58,047 nt of DNA from Aliiruegeria lutimaris (GCF_900099935.1 NZ_FNEK01000031.1:1-58047); one strand, 5' to 3'. Shown: positions 1-10,864, counted from the stretch's first letter. The notes: a model not told the origin generated them from the sequence alone. Translations and numbers: made by a program.

Positions 1-297
1 AAGACGCCCAGGATCAAGGCATGGCTCGCCCGCCGTCCGCACTGGCATGTCCACTTCACGCCCACCTTGGCATCATGGATCAATCAGGTCGAACGCTGGT
101 TCGCTGAATTGACCCGCAAGCAGTTGCAGCGCGGGGTCCATCGTTCGACTGCCGAACTGGAGGCCGACATTGCCGCCTTCATCGAAGCACACAACGAGAA
201 CCCCAAACCATACAGATGGGTCAAGTCCGCCGATGAAATCCTCGCATCGGTCAAGCGGTTCTGCCAGCGAACCCAAACCCTATGCGGCGAACTTTAG
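1..297 (+). CDS. IS630-family transposase, C-terminal fragment
   Basis: This is the last 98 codons of a DDE transposase, open at its 5' end because the window starts inside it. The reading frame is in phase with base 1. The stretch HFTPTLASWINQVERWF followed by RGVHRSTAELEADI and a final DEILASVKRFCQRT is characteristic of the IS630 family C-terminus and holds the region of the last catalytic acidic residue (E in NQVERWF). It would catalyse cut-and-paste movement at TA dinucleotides. Whether the full gene is intact cannot be judged here. The next gene starts about 50 bases downstream, so the insertion may have replaced its native promoter. Confidence 0.85.
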   Translation, partial: KTPRIKAWLARRPHWHVHFTPTLASWINQVERWFAELTRKQLQRGVHRSTAELEADIAAFIEAHNENPKPYRWVKSADEILASVKRFCQRTQTLCGEL

Positions 298-323
298 ATT
301 CGGGTGACTAGCATGCCGGTCTA
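1..323 (+). mobile_element. IS630-family insertion sequence, 3' part (cut by window edge)
   Basis: The window opens inside a transposase reading frame of the IS630 type and leaves it at 297. A CTAG at 321-324 is a plausible outer boundary, because IS630 elements favour CTAG targets and duplicate the central TA; another CTAG at 308-311 is equally possible. No terminal inverted repeat could be matched to the element at the far end of the window, so the boundary is an estimate. Confidence 0.55.
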
Positions 324-351
324 GTTTGCGCACAGCAACGTGGCAGCCCGC

Positions 352-666
352 ATGACCGATATCCTGAACTTCCTCGTCAATAACGCCTTTCGGGAGGCGG
401 AGGCCAATGGCGCCTTCGACAACCTGCCCGGCGCAGGCAAGCCTCTGGCCGACCTGCATCAGTCGAAAGACGCGGTGGTCGCGCGGATCATGAAGGAAGC
501 CAATGCCAAGCCGGCAGCCGTTGTCGTTCAGAAACAGATCGTCGAGAGCCGCGCGCGGCTGAAGGCACTGAGCGACCCGCAGGAACGTAAAGCGGAAATG
601 CGCCGCCTGGCCGACCTTCAGACCCGGCTTGCCATCGAACAGGAGGCCTGGCGCAAACACGGCTGA
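352..666 (+). CDS. DUF1992 / DnaJ-homologue-subfamily-C28-like protein
   Basis: This 104-residue protein has the signature of DUF1992, the conserved domain also found in eukaryotic DNAJC28: an N-terminal helix running into REAEANGAFDNLPGAGKPL, then a charged helical region. It contains no J domain, so its biochemical role is unknown. I chose the ATG at 352; a GTG at 340 is an in-frame alternative, and neither has a clear ribosome binding site. The gene begins immediately after an IS630 element, so its natural leader may have been displaced. It converges on the djlA-like gene with only four bases between the two stop codons. Confidence 0.75.
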   Translation: MTDILNFLVNNAFREAEANGAFDNLPGAGKPLADLHQSKDAVVARIMKEANAKPAAVVVQKQIVESRARLKALSDPQERKAEMRRLADLQTRLAIEQEAWRKHG

Positions 667-670
667 GCCG

Positions 671-1342
671 TCAGCGCGAGATTTCCTCCCAGGCCCGGTT
701 GATCGCGATGAGCCGTTGCTCGGCCATCCGGATCGCCTCCTCCGGCACGCCGCGGGCCATCATCACGTCGGGGTGGCTATCCCGTACCGCTTGCCGCCAG
801 ACGCGACGGATCTCGCCTATCGGCATTTCGGGCGTCACGCCCAGCACCTCGTAGGGGTCGGGGTGCGTGTCGCGGACACAACGCGCCCGCAGACTGCGAA
901 ACTCCCGATCCGTCAGACCGAAAATCGCGGCGACCTCCATGAGCATCGCGTTCTCGGCCTCGTGATAGCTGCCATCCGCCGTGGCGATATGGAACAGGCC
1001 TTCCATGAGATCGCGCAGCGCATCGTGACCATCGTCGAAAAGCCGGGCGATGCTGCGGGCATAGACGTCGAAACCGGCCACGTCCTGGCGGGCGAGGTTG
1101 AACACGCGCGCCGCGTTTGCCTCCTCGTCCGGTGGAATCACGAAAACCTCGCGAAAGGCGCGCACCTCATCGCGGGTCACGGCACCATCGGCCTTGGCCA
1201 GCTTGGCCCCGAGCGCGATCACCGCAATGGCGAAAGCGACGCTCTTTTCCGGCGGGGTCCGCAAACGGCTGAACACCTCCGACAGGGGTTCCCCGGAAGA
1301 CAGCGCGGACAGCGCGGCGGATATGCGGCTCCAAAGCGACAT
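671..1342 (-). CDS. DjlA-like co-chaperone (TerB-like plus J domain)
   Basis: The 223-residue product has two parts. Residues about 25-150 form a TerB-like helical domain with acidic clusters (KADGAVTRDE and TADGSYHEAE). Residues about 165-223 form a J domain with the diagnostic HPD tripeptide at 190-192. J domains stimulate the ATPase of DnaK-type Hsp70. DjlA of enterobacteria carries an N-terminal membrane segment, which is absent here, so this form is probably cytoplasmic. Its client is not evident. It is convergent with the DUF1992 gene. Confidence 0.85.
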   Translation of the reverse strand: MSLWSRISAALSALSSGEPLSEVFSRLRTPPEKSVAFAIAVIALGAKLAKADGAVTRDEVRAFREVFVIPPDEEANAARVFNLARQDVAGFDVYARSIARLFDDGHDALRDLMEGLFHIATADGSYHEAENAMLMEVAAIFGLTDREFRSLRARCVRDTHPDPYEVLGVTPEMPIGEIRRVWRQAVRDSHPDVMMARGVPEEAIRMAEQRLIAINRAWEEISR

Positions 1343-1480
1343 CGCCCCGAACCTATCGCGCCGCCGCGCGATCCAACAGGGGGGGACGCTGCGGCATGAG
1401 GGCCTTGTGCGGCACCTTGCAGCGGCGGGTCGATCCGGCCATAGCTTTGATGAAATTCCATGCGAAAAGGAGAAGCGACG

Positions 1481-2314
1481 ATGCGCTCAGTCAGTCTTCC
1501 CGACGGGACAGAGCTTCCCAATCTCGGCCTTGGCACCTGGTATATCGGCGACTCGCGCAACCGGCGCGACGAGGAGATCCGCGCCCTGCGCACCGGAGTC
1601 GACTTTGGCATGAACCTGATCGACACGGCGGAGATGTATGGCGACGGGGCATCGGAGCAGCTTGTGGGCGAGGCAATCGACGGGTTGCGGGACGAGGTTT
1701 TCCTGGTCTCCAAGGTCTATCCGCATAACGCCACCATTGAGGGTGTCGCCGATGCCTGCGAGGCCTCGCTCAAACGGCTGGGGACGGACCGACTCGATCT
1801 CTACCTGCTGCACTGGCGCGGCGGCGTGCCGCTGGCGGAAACGGTTGAAGGCTTCGAGAGGCTGATCGCGCAGGGCAAGATCCTCCGCTGGGGCGTGTCG
1901 AATTTCGATCCCGGCGACATGGACGAGCTGTCGGATGTGCCCGGCGGCGGCGCGGTGGCCACCAACCAGGTGCTCTACAACCTCTCGACCCGGGGCATCG
2001 AATGGGACCTGCTTCCCGAAGCACGGGCAAATGGCCTGCCGATCATGGCCTATTCGCCGGTGGACCAGGCGCGGCTGTTGCAGGATGGAGATTTGATCGA
2101 GCTTGCGGGCGATCTTGGCGTGAGCGCGGCGCAACTCGCGCTGGCCTGGGCGATCGATGGCGGCGGCGTGATCGCCATCCCCAAGGCGGGTTGGGCCGAG
2201 CATGTCGAGGAAAACGCGGAGGCCGCCGAGCTCATCCTGTCCGACGAGATACGCGCCGAGCTCGACGCGCTGTTCCCGCCACCGAACGGCCGGGAGCCGC
2301 TTGCGATCCTCTGA
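1481..2314 (+). CDS. Aldo/keto reductase family oxidoreductase
   Basis: This 277-residue protein is a TIM-barrel NAD(P)H-dependent reductase of the AKR superfamily. The catalytic tetrad is visible as Asp48, Tyr53 (in DTAEMYG), Lys79 (in FLVSKVYP) and His112 (in YLLHWRG). The C-terminal cofactor region is recognisable at AIPKAG. The ATG at 1481 was preferred to the one at 1460 because an AAAAGGAG sequence sits at a good distance before it. The family reduces aldehydes and ketones, and the substrate cannot be read from sequence. No operon partner is apparent. Confidence 0.88.
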   Translation: MRSVSLPDGTELPNLGLGTWYIGDSRNRRDEEIRALRTGVDFGMNLIDTAEMYGDGASEQLVGEAIDGLRDEVFLVSKVYPHNATIEGVADACEASLKRLGTDRLDLYLLHWRGGVPLAETVEGFERLIAQGKILRWGVSNFDPGDMDELSDVPGGGAVATNQVLYNLSTRGIEWDLLPEARANGLPIMAYSPVDQARLLQDGDLIELAGDLGVSAAQLALAWAIDGGGVIAIPKAGWAEHVEENAEAAELILSDEIRAELDALFPPPNGREPLAIL

Positions 2315-2323
2315 GCCCCTGCC

Positions 2324-2932
2324 CTAACCGCCGAGCCGGCGCGGGCCGGCGGGCGTGTCGATCACGGCAGCAAGGCCGGCCGGACCGGTTTCGAACCGAA
2401 AACGCGGATCGGTCAGCCCCAGCCTGTCGCGCAGAGCCTCGGCTTCGGGGTGGTGAATGAGCAGCGCAGACAGCCGGCAACCGCTTGGCTCCAGCGACGC
2501 GGCGGGGTGTGCACTCTGCCATTGGATCACGGCCGGATGTATATTGTCGAACGGCAACCGCCCATCCTCCGGAACCGCCATCGACCAGCGATAGGCGCCC
2601 CGGCTGAGGGCGATCGGCGCGCCGATCTCGTCCCCAAGCGTGGCCTGTGCCGCCCCCATATCCGCGCAGCGCAAGATCCAGTTCGTCAATCGCGGCGAAC
2701 CGGAGAAGGAATCCAGATCGAACCAGCGGGGCCGCGATGGCGGCGGCGCCGACGGGTCCACCGCGATCACTTCCAGGTATTCGGTGCCGCCGAGCGACAG
2801 CAGGCGGTTATGGGTGCCGAAATCGGGATGCTGCCCGCCCGGACCGAGCCGCACGCCCAGCGCCGCCTCGACCGCGTCCACACCGGCTGGCAGAGTCTCG
2901 CAGGATATGGCCAGGTGATCGAATTCGAACAT
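2324..2932 (-). CDS. Glyoxalase-like (VOC fold) domain protein
   Basis: The 202-residue protein begins FEFDHLAISCETL and continues with GTHNRLLSLGGTEYLEV, the pattern of the PF13468 glyoxalase-like family, in which paired beta-alpha-beta-beta-beta modules form a metal or ligand pocket. Candidate ligands are His6 and Glu in TEYLEV, but activity is unproven for most of this family. It lies downstream of scpA on the same strand behind a strong hairpin terminator, so it is probably expressed separately. It is unlikely to be methylmalonyl-CoA epimerase, which is shorter and has a different start. Confidence 0.7.
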   Translation of the reverse strand: MFEFDHLAISCETLPAGVDAVEAALGVRLGPGGQHPDFGTHNRLLSLGGTEYLEVIAVDPSAPPPSRPRWFDLDSFSGSPRLTNWILRCADMGAAQATLGDEIGAPIALSRGAYRWSMAVPEDGRLPFDNIHPAVIQWQSAHPAASLEPSGCRLSALLIHHPEAEALRDRLGLTDPRFRFETGPAGLAAVIDTPAGPRRLGG

Positions 2933-2949
2933 CGCGCCTCACAGAAAAA

Positions 2950-2980
2950 GGGCGGGCTCATAACGGCCCGCCCCTTCTTT
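2950..2980 (-). terminator. Rho-independent terminator after scpA
   Basis: GGGCGGGC at 2950-2957 pairs with GCCCGCCC at 2966-2973 around an eight-base loop. On the minus strand the stem is followed by a run of T (AAAAA at 2945-2949 on the plus strand), as expected for termination of scpA transcription. Confidence 0.85.
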
Positions 2981-3030
2981 TGGCATGTTTTCAATCCGCG
3001 GAGAAAGCATCTCCGCAACGCGGCCCGAGA

Positions 3031-5175
<2,145 letters not shown>

Positions 5176-6275
5176 CGGGGATTGATCCTCCTGTCATGTC
5201 CATTATGCGCAGTTCGCGAGCGTCCGCGCGTTCTATAAGCGTTGCGTGGCCATTTGCGCCAGAACGAAGCCAGGCCACGTCCTCGGCATATTGCGCCACC
5301 AGCGCCTCTCGCTGATCTCGGTCGAATGGCAGCCAACGTCCGTCGCTGCTGATCGGAATCGGGGCGAGATGGCCGCAATCCGCCATCACCCCGCATATAT
5401 CCTCTGGCGTCGCCCCGCGCGCCTCCCAAGAGCGCACACCCGCCATGCGAACCGCGAAACCCGGGGACAGGGAATTGCCCGTCATTGCTGCCAATTGTCG
5501 CTCCGGAAGCCCGCCAAGACGCTCATAGGGCCAGACAAAAAGTCGCGCCGAGGGAAAGGCGGCCGAAATCTCCTCGATCACCCGGCGCCACCGGCGCGGT
5601 TGCGTCACCAACCGGTCAAGCGTGGCACAATCCGGCGCCGAATGGCCGTTCAGCACGGCCTGGCCCAGCAGGGAGGTCCAGAAACGGTCATAGGCGCGAA
5701 TGCCCAGAACGATCCGGTCGCAGGAGCCGTGGAGCGCCGGCACGACCCGGTTCAGCCGTTCGAAAACCCAAGGATAGAGCCGCTCCGAGCGCAGGCATTC
5801 CGCAGCTGTCCCCAGAAGGTTCTGTTCTGACAGGATGAGCCGCTCCATCCCTGACCGCGCGGCGGAATGCTGCAACACCTGCAACCGGCCACAGGAATGG
5901 CGGCCAAGCCGTTCCAGCGGCAGCGTGATCCGATCCGGACGGCGCACCAGCCCCGACAGCAGGCCACGCCGCGTGTGCGGCGGCGCCCAGACGGCGATCC
6001 CCTCCTGCGCAAGCAGCCGGGCATTGCCCGTCAGGAAATTCTGCATCGTCGAGGCGCCGGTCCGGTGGGCGCCGAGGTGAAGGGTTACATGCATGTTCGC
6101 ACGGGCTCCGGCTGGCACGGGCCGCCAGCCCGCACGGGTTCTCTTCCCCTGCCATAACCCACAGCCCCTTGCCGGCGCGTTAAGGATGATTGGCCGCATG
6201 CGGCTTTCGCACGATTTTCCCTTAGCTTTCCGCTTTGCCTCCCCTATATCTTTGAAGACAGCAGGAGAGCCCGAT

Positions 6276-6761
6276 TTGTTCCGCATCCCCCTGAGCATGT
6301 TCCTTGTTTCCGCCGCCCTCGCCGTCGCACCCCTTGCGGCAACCGCGCAGGAAACGGCAGAACCGGCCGAGAACGCCGAAATACCCGCCGAACTGGAGAT
6401 CCTGTCGGCCGAGCAGGTTGACCTGGCATCGTATCTCTGGACGAAACGAGTCCTGCTGGTCTTTGCCGACACGCCGGCCGATCCGCGCTTCACCAAGCAG
6501 ATGCAGATGATCGAGGAACGCCCGCGCGACCTGCTCGAACGGGACGTGGTCGTGGTGACGGACACCGCGCCCGAACTGCGTTCGGACGTGCGCAAGGATC
6601 TGCGCCCGCGCGGATTCGCGCTGGTCATGGTGGACAAGGATGGTGAGATCAAGCTGCGAAAACCCGCACCCTGGTCGACCCGCGAAATCACCCGCTCCAT
6701 CGACAAGACCCCGCTTCGGCGACAGGAAATCCGCGACAGGAGCGGATCGATCGGCCAGTGA
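6276..6761 (+). CDS. DUF4174 secreted protein
   Basis: This 161-residue protein has an N-terminal signal sequence (hydrophobic FLVSAALAVAPLAATAQ with a cleavage site after ATAQ) and a mature part typical of DUF4174. Visible hallmarks are RVLLVFADTPADPRF, LRPRGFALVMVDKDG and the terminal SIDKTPLRRQEI. The fold is thioredoxin-like without the CxxC pair, so it is unlikely to be a thiol oxidoreductase. The TTG at 6276 is chosen because GCAGGAG lies eight bases upstream and it gives a complete signal peptide; the ATG at 6297 would cut the signal short. It is transcribed divergently from the sulfotransferase-like gene. Confidence 0.75.
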   Translation: MFRIPLSMFLVSAALAVAPLAATAQETAEPAENAEIPAELEILSAEQVDLASYLWTKRVLLVFADTPADPRFTKQMQMIEERPRDLLERDVVVVTDTAPELRSDVRKDLRPRGFALVMVDKDGEIKLRKPAPWSTREITRSIDKTPLRRQEIRDRSGSIGQ

Positions 6762-6911
6762 AGCGGGCGGGCGGATGTCATGAACTGACCTCTGCCGAAC
6801 CTGTTTTATTCGCTAGGACCGGCAGCGCAACACGCACCGAGAGGCCGCAGCGCATATGCGTCGCTACCTTCGGTCGAGTCCGTGTCGCGCTTGCCATTCC
6901 CGCTCGCCTTC

Positions 6912-8909
6912 CTATTCGAATTCCATGATCACGTCATCGACGGCGAGGCTGTCGCCCGGCCCCGCATTGATCCTGGACACGATACCCGTTTTTTCGGCGC
7001 GCAGGATATTCTCCATCTTCATCGCCTCGACGGTGCAGAGCGACTGGCCTTCCTGAACCTCGTCGCCAACCGCGACATCGAGCTTCACGATCAGCCCCGG
7101 CATCGGACAAAGCAGCAGCTTGGAGGTATCCGGCGCCACTTTCTCCGGCATCAACCGGGCAAGCGCCCCCTGAAGCGGAGTGAACACATTCACCTTCATG
7201 TCGGCGCCACGGTAGCGGATGCGGTAGCCGGAGGTGATCTTGTCAACCTTGAAGTGGTGTTTCTTGCCGGCGATATCGACCTCGGCCAGCGAGTCGCCCG
7301 GGGTCCATTTCGACTTCATCCCGATCCGGCGATCCTCGAAGACGACCGTGGTGCCATGCTTGTTGGCTTCCACCTTGATCGGAAACTCCTCGCCGTCGAC
7401 CGAGACGATCCACTCCGTGCCGATCTTGCGCTTGTGGTTGTCCATCGTGCCGGAAATCCGTGTCCGCCGGATCTCGGCAACGCGGAACATGCCGGCGGCG
7501 CAGGCGGCAACCCGTTTCTTACCGGCCTCGCTCAATTCCACCCCGTTGAAACCATCGGGATATTCCTCGTCGATGAAAGCGGTGGTGATATTGCCGTCGA
7601 TGAAACGCTGATGGTCCATCACCGCGGACAGGAACGGGATGTTATGGCCAATTCCTTCGACTTCGAACGCATCCAGCGCGTCGCGCATATGGTCGATCGC
7701 CTTGGCACGAGTCGGCCCCCAGGTGCAGAGCTTGGCGATCATCGGGTCATAGAACATCGAGATCTCGCCGCCCTCGTAGACGCCGGTATCGTTGCGCACG
7801 CCCTTTTCATGCGTCGCCGCTTCTGCGGGCGGGCGGTAACGGGTCAGCCGGCCGATGGAGGGAAGGAAACCGCGATAGGGATCTTCGGCATAGAGTCGGC
7901 TCTCGATTGCCCAGCCCTTGATGCCGACATCCTCCTGCTCGATACCCAGTTCCTCCCCGGCAGCGACGCGGATCATCTGTTCCACGAGGTCGATATCGGT
8001 GGTCAGTTCGGTCACCGGATGCTCCACCTGCAGGCGGGTATTCATCTCGAGGAAATAGAAATTCCTGTCGCCATCGACGATGAATTCCACCGTCCCTGCC
8101 GAGCAGTAATTCACCGCCTTGGCAAGCGCGCAGGCCTGGTTGCCCATCGCCGCGCGTGTCTCGGGGTCGAGGAAGGGACTCGGGGCCTCCTCGATCACCT
8201 TCTGGTTGCGCCGCTGGATCGAGCACTCCCGCTCGTTAAGATAGATGCAGTTGCCGTGCTTGTCGGCCAGAACCTGGATCTCGATATGGCGCGGCTGGGT
8301 GACGAATTTCTCGATGAAAATCCGGTCGTCGCCGAAGCTCGCCGCCGCCTCGTTCTTGGAGCTTTGGAACCCCTGGCGCGCCTCGGCGTCGCTCCAGGCG
8401 ATCCGCATCCCCTTGCCGCCACCGCCCGCGGAGGCCTTGATCATCACCGGGTAGCCAATCTGGTTCGCGATCTTCACCGCTTCCTCGGCATCGCCGATCA
8501 GGCCCATATAGCCAGGCACTGTGGAAACGCCGGCCTCCAGCGCCAGCTTCTTGGAGGTGATCTTGTCGCCCATCGCCTCGATGGCCGAAGCCGGCGGGCC
8601 GACAAAGGCCACGCCCTCGGCTTCCAGCGCCTCGGCAAACTTGCGGTTCTCGCTGAGGAACCCATAACCCGGATGCACGGCCTCGGCCCCGGTCTGGCGG
8701 ATCGCCTCCATCACCTTGTCGATGACGATATAGGACTGGTTCACGGGCGGTGGGCCGATATGCACCGCCTCGTCCGCCATCTGCACATGCAGCGCGTTAC
8801 GATCCGCATCCGAATAGATGGCGACCGTCTTGATCCCCATTTTCCGTGCGCTCTTGATGACCCTGCAGGCGATCTCGCCCCGGTTCGCAATCAGCAGCTT
8901 CTTGAACAT
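6912..8909 (-). CDS. pccA: Propionyl-CoA carboxylase, alpha subunit (biotin carboxylase plus biotin carrier)
   Basis: The 665-residue subunit carboxylates its own biotin with ATP and bicarbonate and hands the CO2 to PccB. Domains in order: biotin carboxylase N-lobe (KKLLIANRGEIACRVI), ATP-grasp with the glycine-rich loop KASAGGGGKGMRI, the catalytic region EMNTRLQVEHPVTE, a linker domain of the PCC type, and a biotinyl carrier domain whose EAMKMEN places the biotinyl lysine at 631. The start at 8909 has GGGAGGGG upstream. A terminator for the preceding gene and a TTTGCAAA box upstream suggest its own PccR-regulated promoter. Confidence 0.96.
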   Translation of the reverse strand: MFKKLLIANRGEIACRVIKSARKMGIKTVAIYSDADRNALHVQMADEAVHIGPPPVNQSYIVIDKVMEAIRQTGAEAVHPGYGFLSENRKFAEALEAEGVAFVGPPASAIEAMGDKITSKKLALEAGVSTVPGYMGLIGDAEEAVKIANQIGYPVMIKASAGGGGKGMRIAWSDAEARQGFQSSKNEAAASFGDDRIFIEKFVTQPRHIEIQVLADKHGNCIYLNERECSIQRRNQKVIEEAPSPFLDPETRAAMGNQACALAKAVNYCSAGTVEFIVDGDRNFYFLEMNTRLQVEHPVTELTTDIDLVEQMIRVAAGEELGIEQEDVGIKGWAIESRLYAEDPYRGFLPSIGRLTRYRPPAEAATHEKGVRNDTGVYEGGEISMFYDPMIAKLCTWGPTRAKAIDHMRDALDAFEVEGIGHNIPFLSAVMDHQRFIDGNITTAFIDEEYPDGFNGVELSEAGKKRVAACAAGMFRVAEIRRTRISGTMDNHKRKIGTEWIVSVDGEEFPIKVEANKHGTTVVFEDRRIGMKSKWTPGDSLAEVDIAGKKHHFKVDKITSGYRIRYRGADMKVNVFTPLQGALARLMPEKVAPDTSKLLLCPMPGLIVKLDVAVGDEVQEGQSLCTVEAMKMENILRAEKTGIVSRINAGPGDSLAVDDVIMEFE

Positions 8910-8959
8910 GCTCCAACCCCTCCCATTGGACTCTCGGCCACTCCCTCTGCGGCCGGTCC

Positions 8960-8967
8960 TTTGCAAA
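8960..8967. promoter_or_regulatory. Putative PccR half-site upstream of pccA
   Basis: TTTGCAAA lies about 50 bases before the pccA start codon, between that start and the terminator of the preceding gene. It matches the TGCAAA-type boxes found before pccB and pccR in this window. Only one box is visible here, so binding is an inference. Confidence 0.5.
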
Positions 8968-8973
8968 TGTCAC

Positions 8974-9006
8974 GAAAAAGACCACTGGAGCAGAACGCCC
9001 CAGTGG
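8974..9006 (-). terminator. Rho-independent terminator between the small lipoprotein gene and pccA
   Basis: Read on the minus strand, CCACTGG and CCAGTGG (8982-8988 and 9000-9006) form a stem around an 11-base loop. The stem is followed by TCTTTTTC. This would end transcripts arriving from the 9057-9266 gene before pccA. Confidence 0.75.
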
Positions 9007-9056
9007 CCTCGTCTGTTTTCACGGCAAAGCCGCAGCGCAGCGTCGTCGCGTAATTC

Positions 9057-9266
9057 CTATCTGAGCAATCGCGCCGCGTCGTCCGACAGCGCACCTGCCG
9101 CAGCGCCAACCGCAACGCCGGTTGCAATGCTCGTGCCAGCCACGGTCGCCACCCCGGCGCCTGCCACAGCCCCAAGACCGGCCCGTTGCCAGTCCGTTCC
9201 ATCCTCACAAGCCGCCAACAGCCCCACGAGCGCAACGCTCGCGGCAAGTCTGAGTGTTTTCTGCAT
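9057..9266 (-). CDS. Small lipoprotein with glycine-zipper-like segment
   Basis: The 69-residue product has a lipoprotein signal (charged start, hydrophobic core, LLAAC lipobox) with the lipidated cysteine at position 20. The rest is rich in Gly and Ala with regular spacing (GAVAGAGVATVAGTS, then GVAVGAAAG), resembling a glycine-zipper membrane-inserting segment. The function is unknown. It sits between pccB-linked genes and pccA on the same strand but is followed by its own terminator. Small lipoproteins of this kind are poorly conserved, so family naming is uncertain. Confidence 0.7.
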   Translation of the reverse strand: MQKTLRLAASVALVGLLAACEDGTDWQRAGLGAVAGAGVATVAGTSIATGVAVGAAAGALSDDAARLLR

Positions 9267-9594
9267 CGGTTTCCTGCTCCGTTTCGGAATTGCCTCGGCG
9301 CTTTAATGGCGCAGCGCGCGGCCGAGGGGTATCCTTTCGCGACGGAAGCCAGCAAAGTTCCGCCGCCTTCGAGCAGAGCGGCAGCAGGAGCAAAAAAAGG
9401 CAGCCGTGCAAGGGGATTGCGCGGCCGCCGAAAGTCGGAATGGGTACTTCTATCGATCCCGGAGACGGCGACTGACGTGGGATGCACCGTATCCGCCCCC
9501 TTGTTGCACCGAAACGCCGATTCCCCAAAGCGCGCAGTTGCCGGGACCACTGGATAGGCCGGTTCCTGCCATGGTTTCAGGGAGTTCGGCAAAA
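9267..9594. other. Intergenic region with one possible hairpin
   Basis: This 328-base stretch separates two minus-strand genes. No coding frame here has convincing codon use or a ribosome binding site. CCTCGGCGC near 9292 can pair with GCGCGGCCGAGG near 9317-9329, giving an imperfect hairpin in the leader of the small lipoprotein gene. It presumably carries that gene's promoter, which I cannot place. Confidence 0.4.
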
Positions 9595-9984
9595 TCACGC
9601 CCAATCCTCCCCGTCGTCGGGGTCGTCGATGATCTCGAAATTGTCCAGGACGTCCGGAAAGCTCCGCTGAATCACCTTGAGATCCGCTTTGAGCAGCGCC
9701 TCGTAGCTTTCGGGATCGAACGGTTCCTCGGCGGCCACGATCTCGCGGCCAAAGAGCCAGTTCAGCCGCCCCGCATCGAGGTTCCCGCGCTCGAAGGGCG
9801 CGTCGCCGAAATGCTCCAGGATGGCATTGAGAAAAGCCGCGTCCGCCCGCCGGTCCGCCGGCTTGCGATCGGCAAAACGCTCGCGCGCCCTGAGCGGCGT
9901 CGCCCCGCCCTTGTTGGCCCGACGTACGGTGAATTGGTAATCCGTGCCGGACAGCCGGCTGGGAAAGCCCCGATGTTTCAGCAT
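9595..9984 (-). CDS. Conserved hypothetical protein of the pcc region
   Basis: This 129-residue soluble protein begins MLKHRGFPSRLSGTDYQFTVRR and ends in a strongly acidic tail (DNFEIIDDPDDGEDW). I see no catalytic motif, membrane segment or signal peptide. An AGGAG sits just upstream of the ATG at 9984. It lies between pccB and pccA on the same strand, 49 bases from the preceding gene, and is probably cotranscribed with it. No function is assigned. Confidence 0.65.
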   Translation of the reverse strand: MLKHRGFPSRLSGTDYQFTVRRANKGGATPLRARERFADRKPADRRADAAFLNAILEHFGDAPFERGNLDAGRLNWLFGREIVAAEEPFDPESYEALLKADLKVIQRSFPDVLDNFEIIDDPDDGEDWA

Positions 9985-10033
9985 GGCCCACTCCTGACGC
10001 TTCCGGTTACTTCTTTGATTTCCGGGTGGAACT

Positions 10034-10420
10034 TCATTGCCAGACACAGCCTCCCTCGGTCAGCAGGTAGGCACCGATGAACATCGTCGCCTCCGGGTCG
10101 TGCTCGCCCCGCTGCACCGCCCTGTCCATCAAGGCGATCATGAGCTGGTCCACCTTTCCGGTTTCGGTCGCGGCCTTCACCCCTTCAATGTCGCACAGGG
10201 CGTCTATGTCATCCGCGACCTGGTCATATCCCAGTTCGCCCTCGTCATCTCCAATCCGGGGCGTCACGAAGCGCAGGGTCAGCCATGTCTCGCCATCCGC
10301 TTGCGTCTCGACGATCCGGTCGAGAAATTCCACCGACAGCCCGGACGGTGTCACCACCTCCTCTGCCTGAAGCGCACCCGCGCCCGCCACGACTGCAATG
10401 GCTGCCATCCTCCGCTTCAT
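10034..10420 (-). CDS. DUF6497-like exported hypothetical protein
   Basis: The 128-residue product starts with a short signal sequence (KRRMAAIAVVAGAGALQAEE) that would send it to the periplasm. Two mature cysteines, in ALCDIEG and in the final EGGCVWQ, could form a disulfide. The ATG at 10420 overlaps the stop of the preceding gene in an ATGA arrangement, which implies translational coupling and fixes the start. The best family guess is DUF6497, from general resemblance. The role is unknown. Confidence 0.65.
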   Translation of the reverse strand: MKRRMAAIAVVAGAGALQAEEVVTPSGLSVEFLDRIVETQADGETWLTLRFVTPRIGDDEGELGYDQVADDIDALCDIEGVKAATETGKVDQLMIALMDRAVQRGEHDPEATMFIGAYLLTEGGCVWQ

Positions 10421-10767
10421 CTGCCTTGCCCCCCGGCATTCAAAACCCAACGACGCCGCTTCTCCGGCGCTTCCAGAACGGAGGCGATCCGTGCCTCCAG
10501 TCTGTTCCGATCGAACCGGGCGGCCTCGACGCGCCCGCCGGCCCGGACACGCAAACCCGTCTCGCAGGACGCCACCTCGACCACCGGCGAGAACCCCCGC
10601 TGCCCTTTCAGCGCGCGCCACATATCCTGCCGAACCTGCTGCGCGATCCGTTCACGCCCCGCCTTGGGCAAGGTCGTCTCCGCCACCACGTCGAAACGCG
10701 CCGGCAAATGCCGCGCCAGAACAAGCCGAGCGCCTTCGCGCCGCACATGCCATCGCCCCCGGCTCAC
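10417..10767 (-). CDS. Conserved hypothetical protein downstream of pccB
   Basis: From the GTG at 10767 this is a 116-residue soluble protein with many Arg residues. Its clearest stretches are WHVRREGARLVLA, DMWRALKGQRGFSPVVEV and LRVRAGG. It has no signal peptide or known catalytic motif. The start is uncertain: the frame stays open to a TTG at 10848, but the GTG has GAGAG upstream and gives a compact N-terminus. It ends in a four-base overlap with the DUF6497-like gene, and the pair follows pccB, so a joint function is likely but unidentified. Confidence 0.6.
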   Translation of the reverse strand: MSRGRWHVRREGARLVLARHLPARFDVVAETTLPKAGRERIAQQVRQDMWRALKGQRGFSPVVEVASCETGLRVRAGGRVEAARFDRNRLEARIASVLEAPEKRRRWVLNAGGQGR

Positions 10768-10864
10768 ATCCGCTCTCTCGGCGTCGCCACCGCGATGTCC
10801 AAACCGAGCCTTTTCATCCGACGTGACCTGCCCTTCCTGTTTCCACAAATTTCCCGGGGGGCTC

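Noticed and set aside
352-666. DUF1992 gene as a true DnaJ chaperone
   Set aside because: There is no HPD motif or J domain; only the separate C28-type conserved domain is present.
6882-9053. 723-codon open frame antisense to pccA
   Set aside because: It is a shadow of pccA, with no ribosome binding site or recognisable domain.
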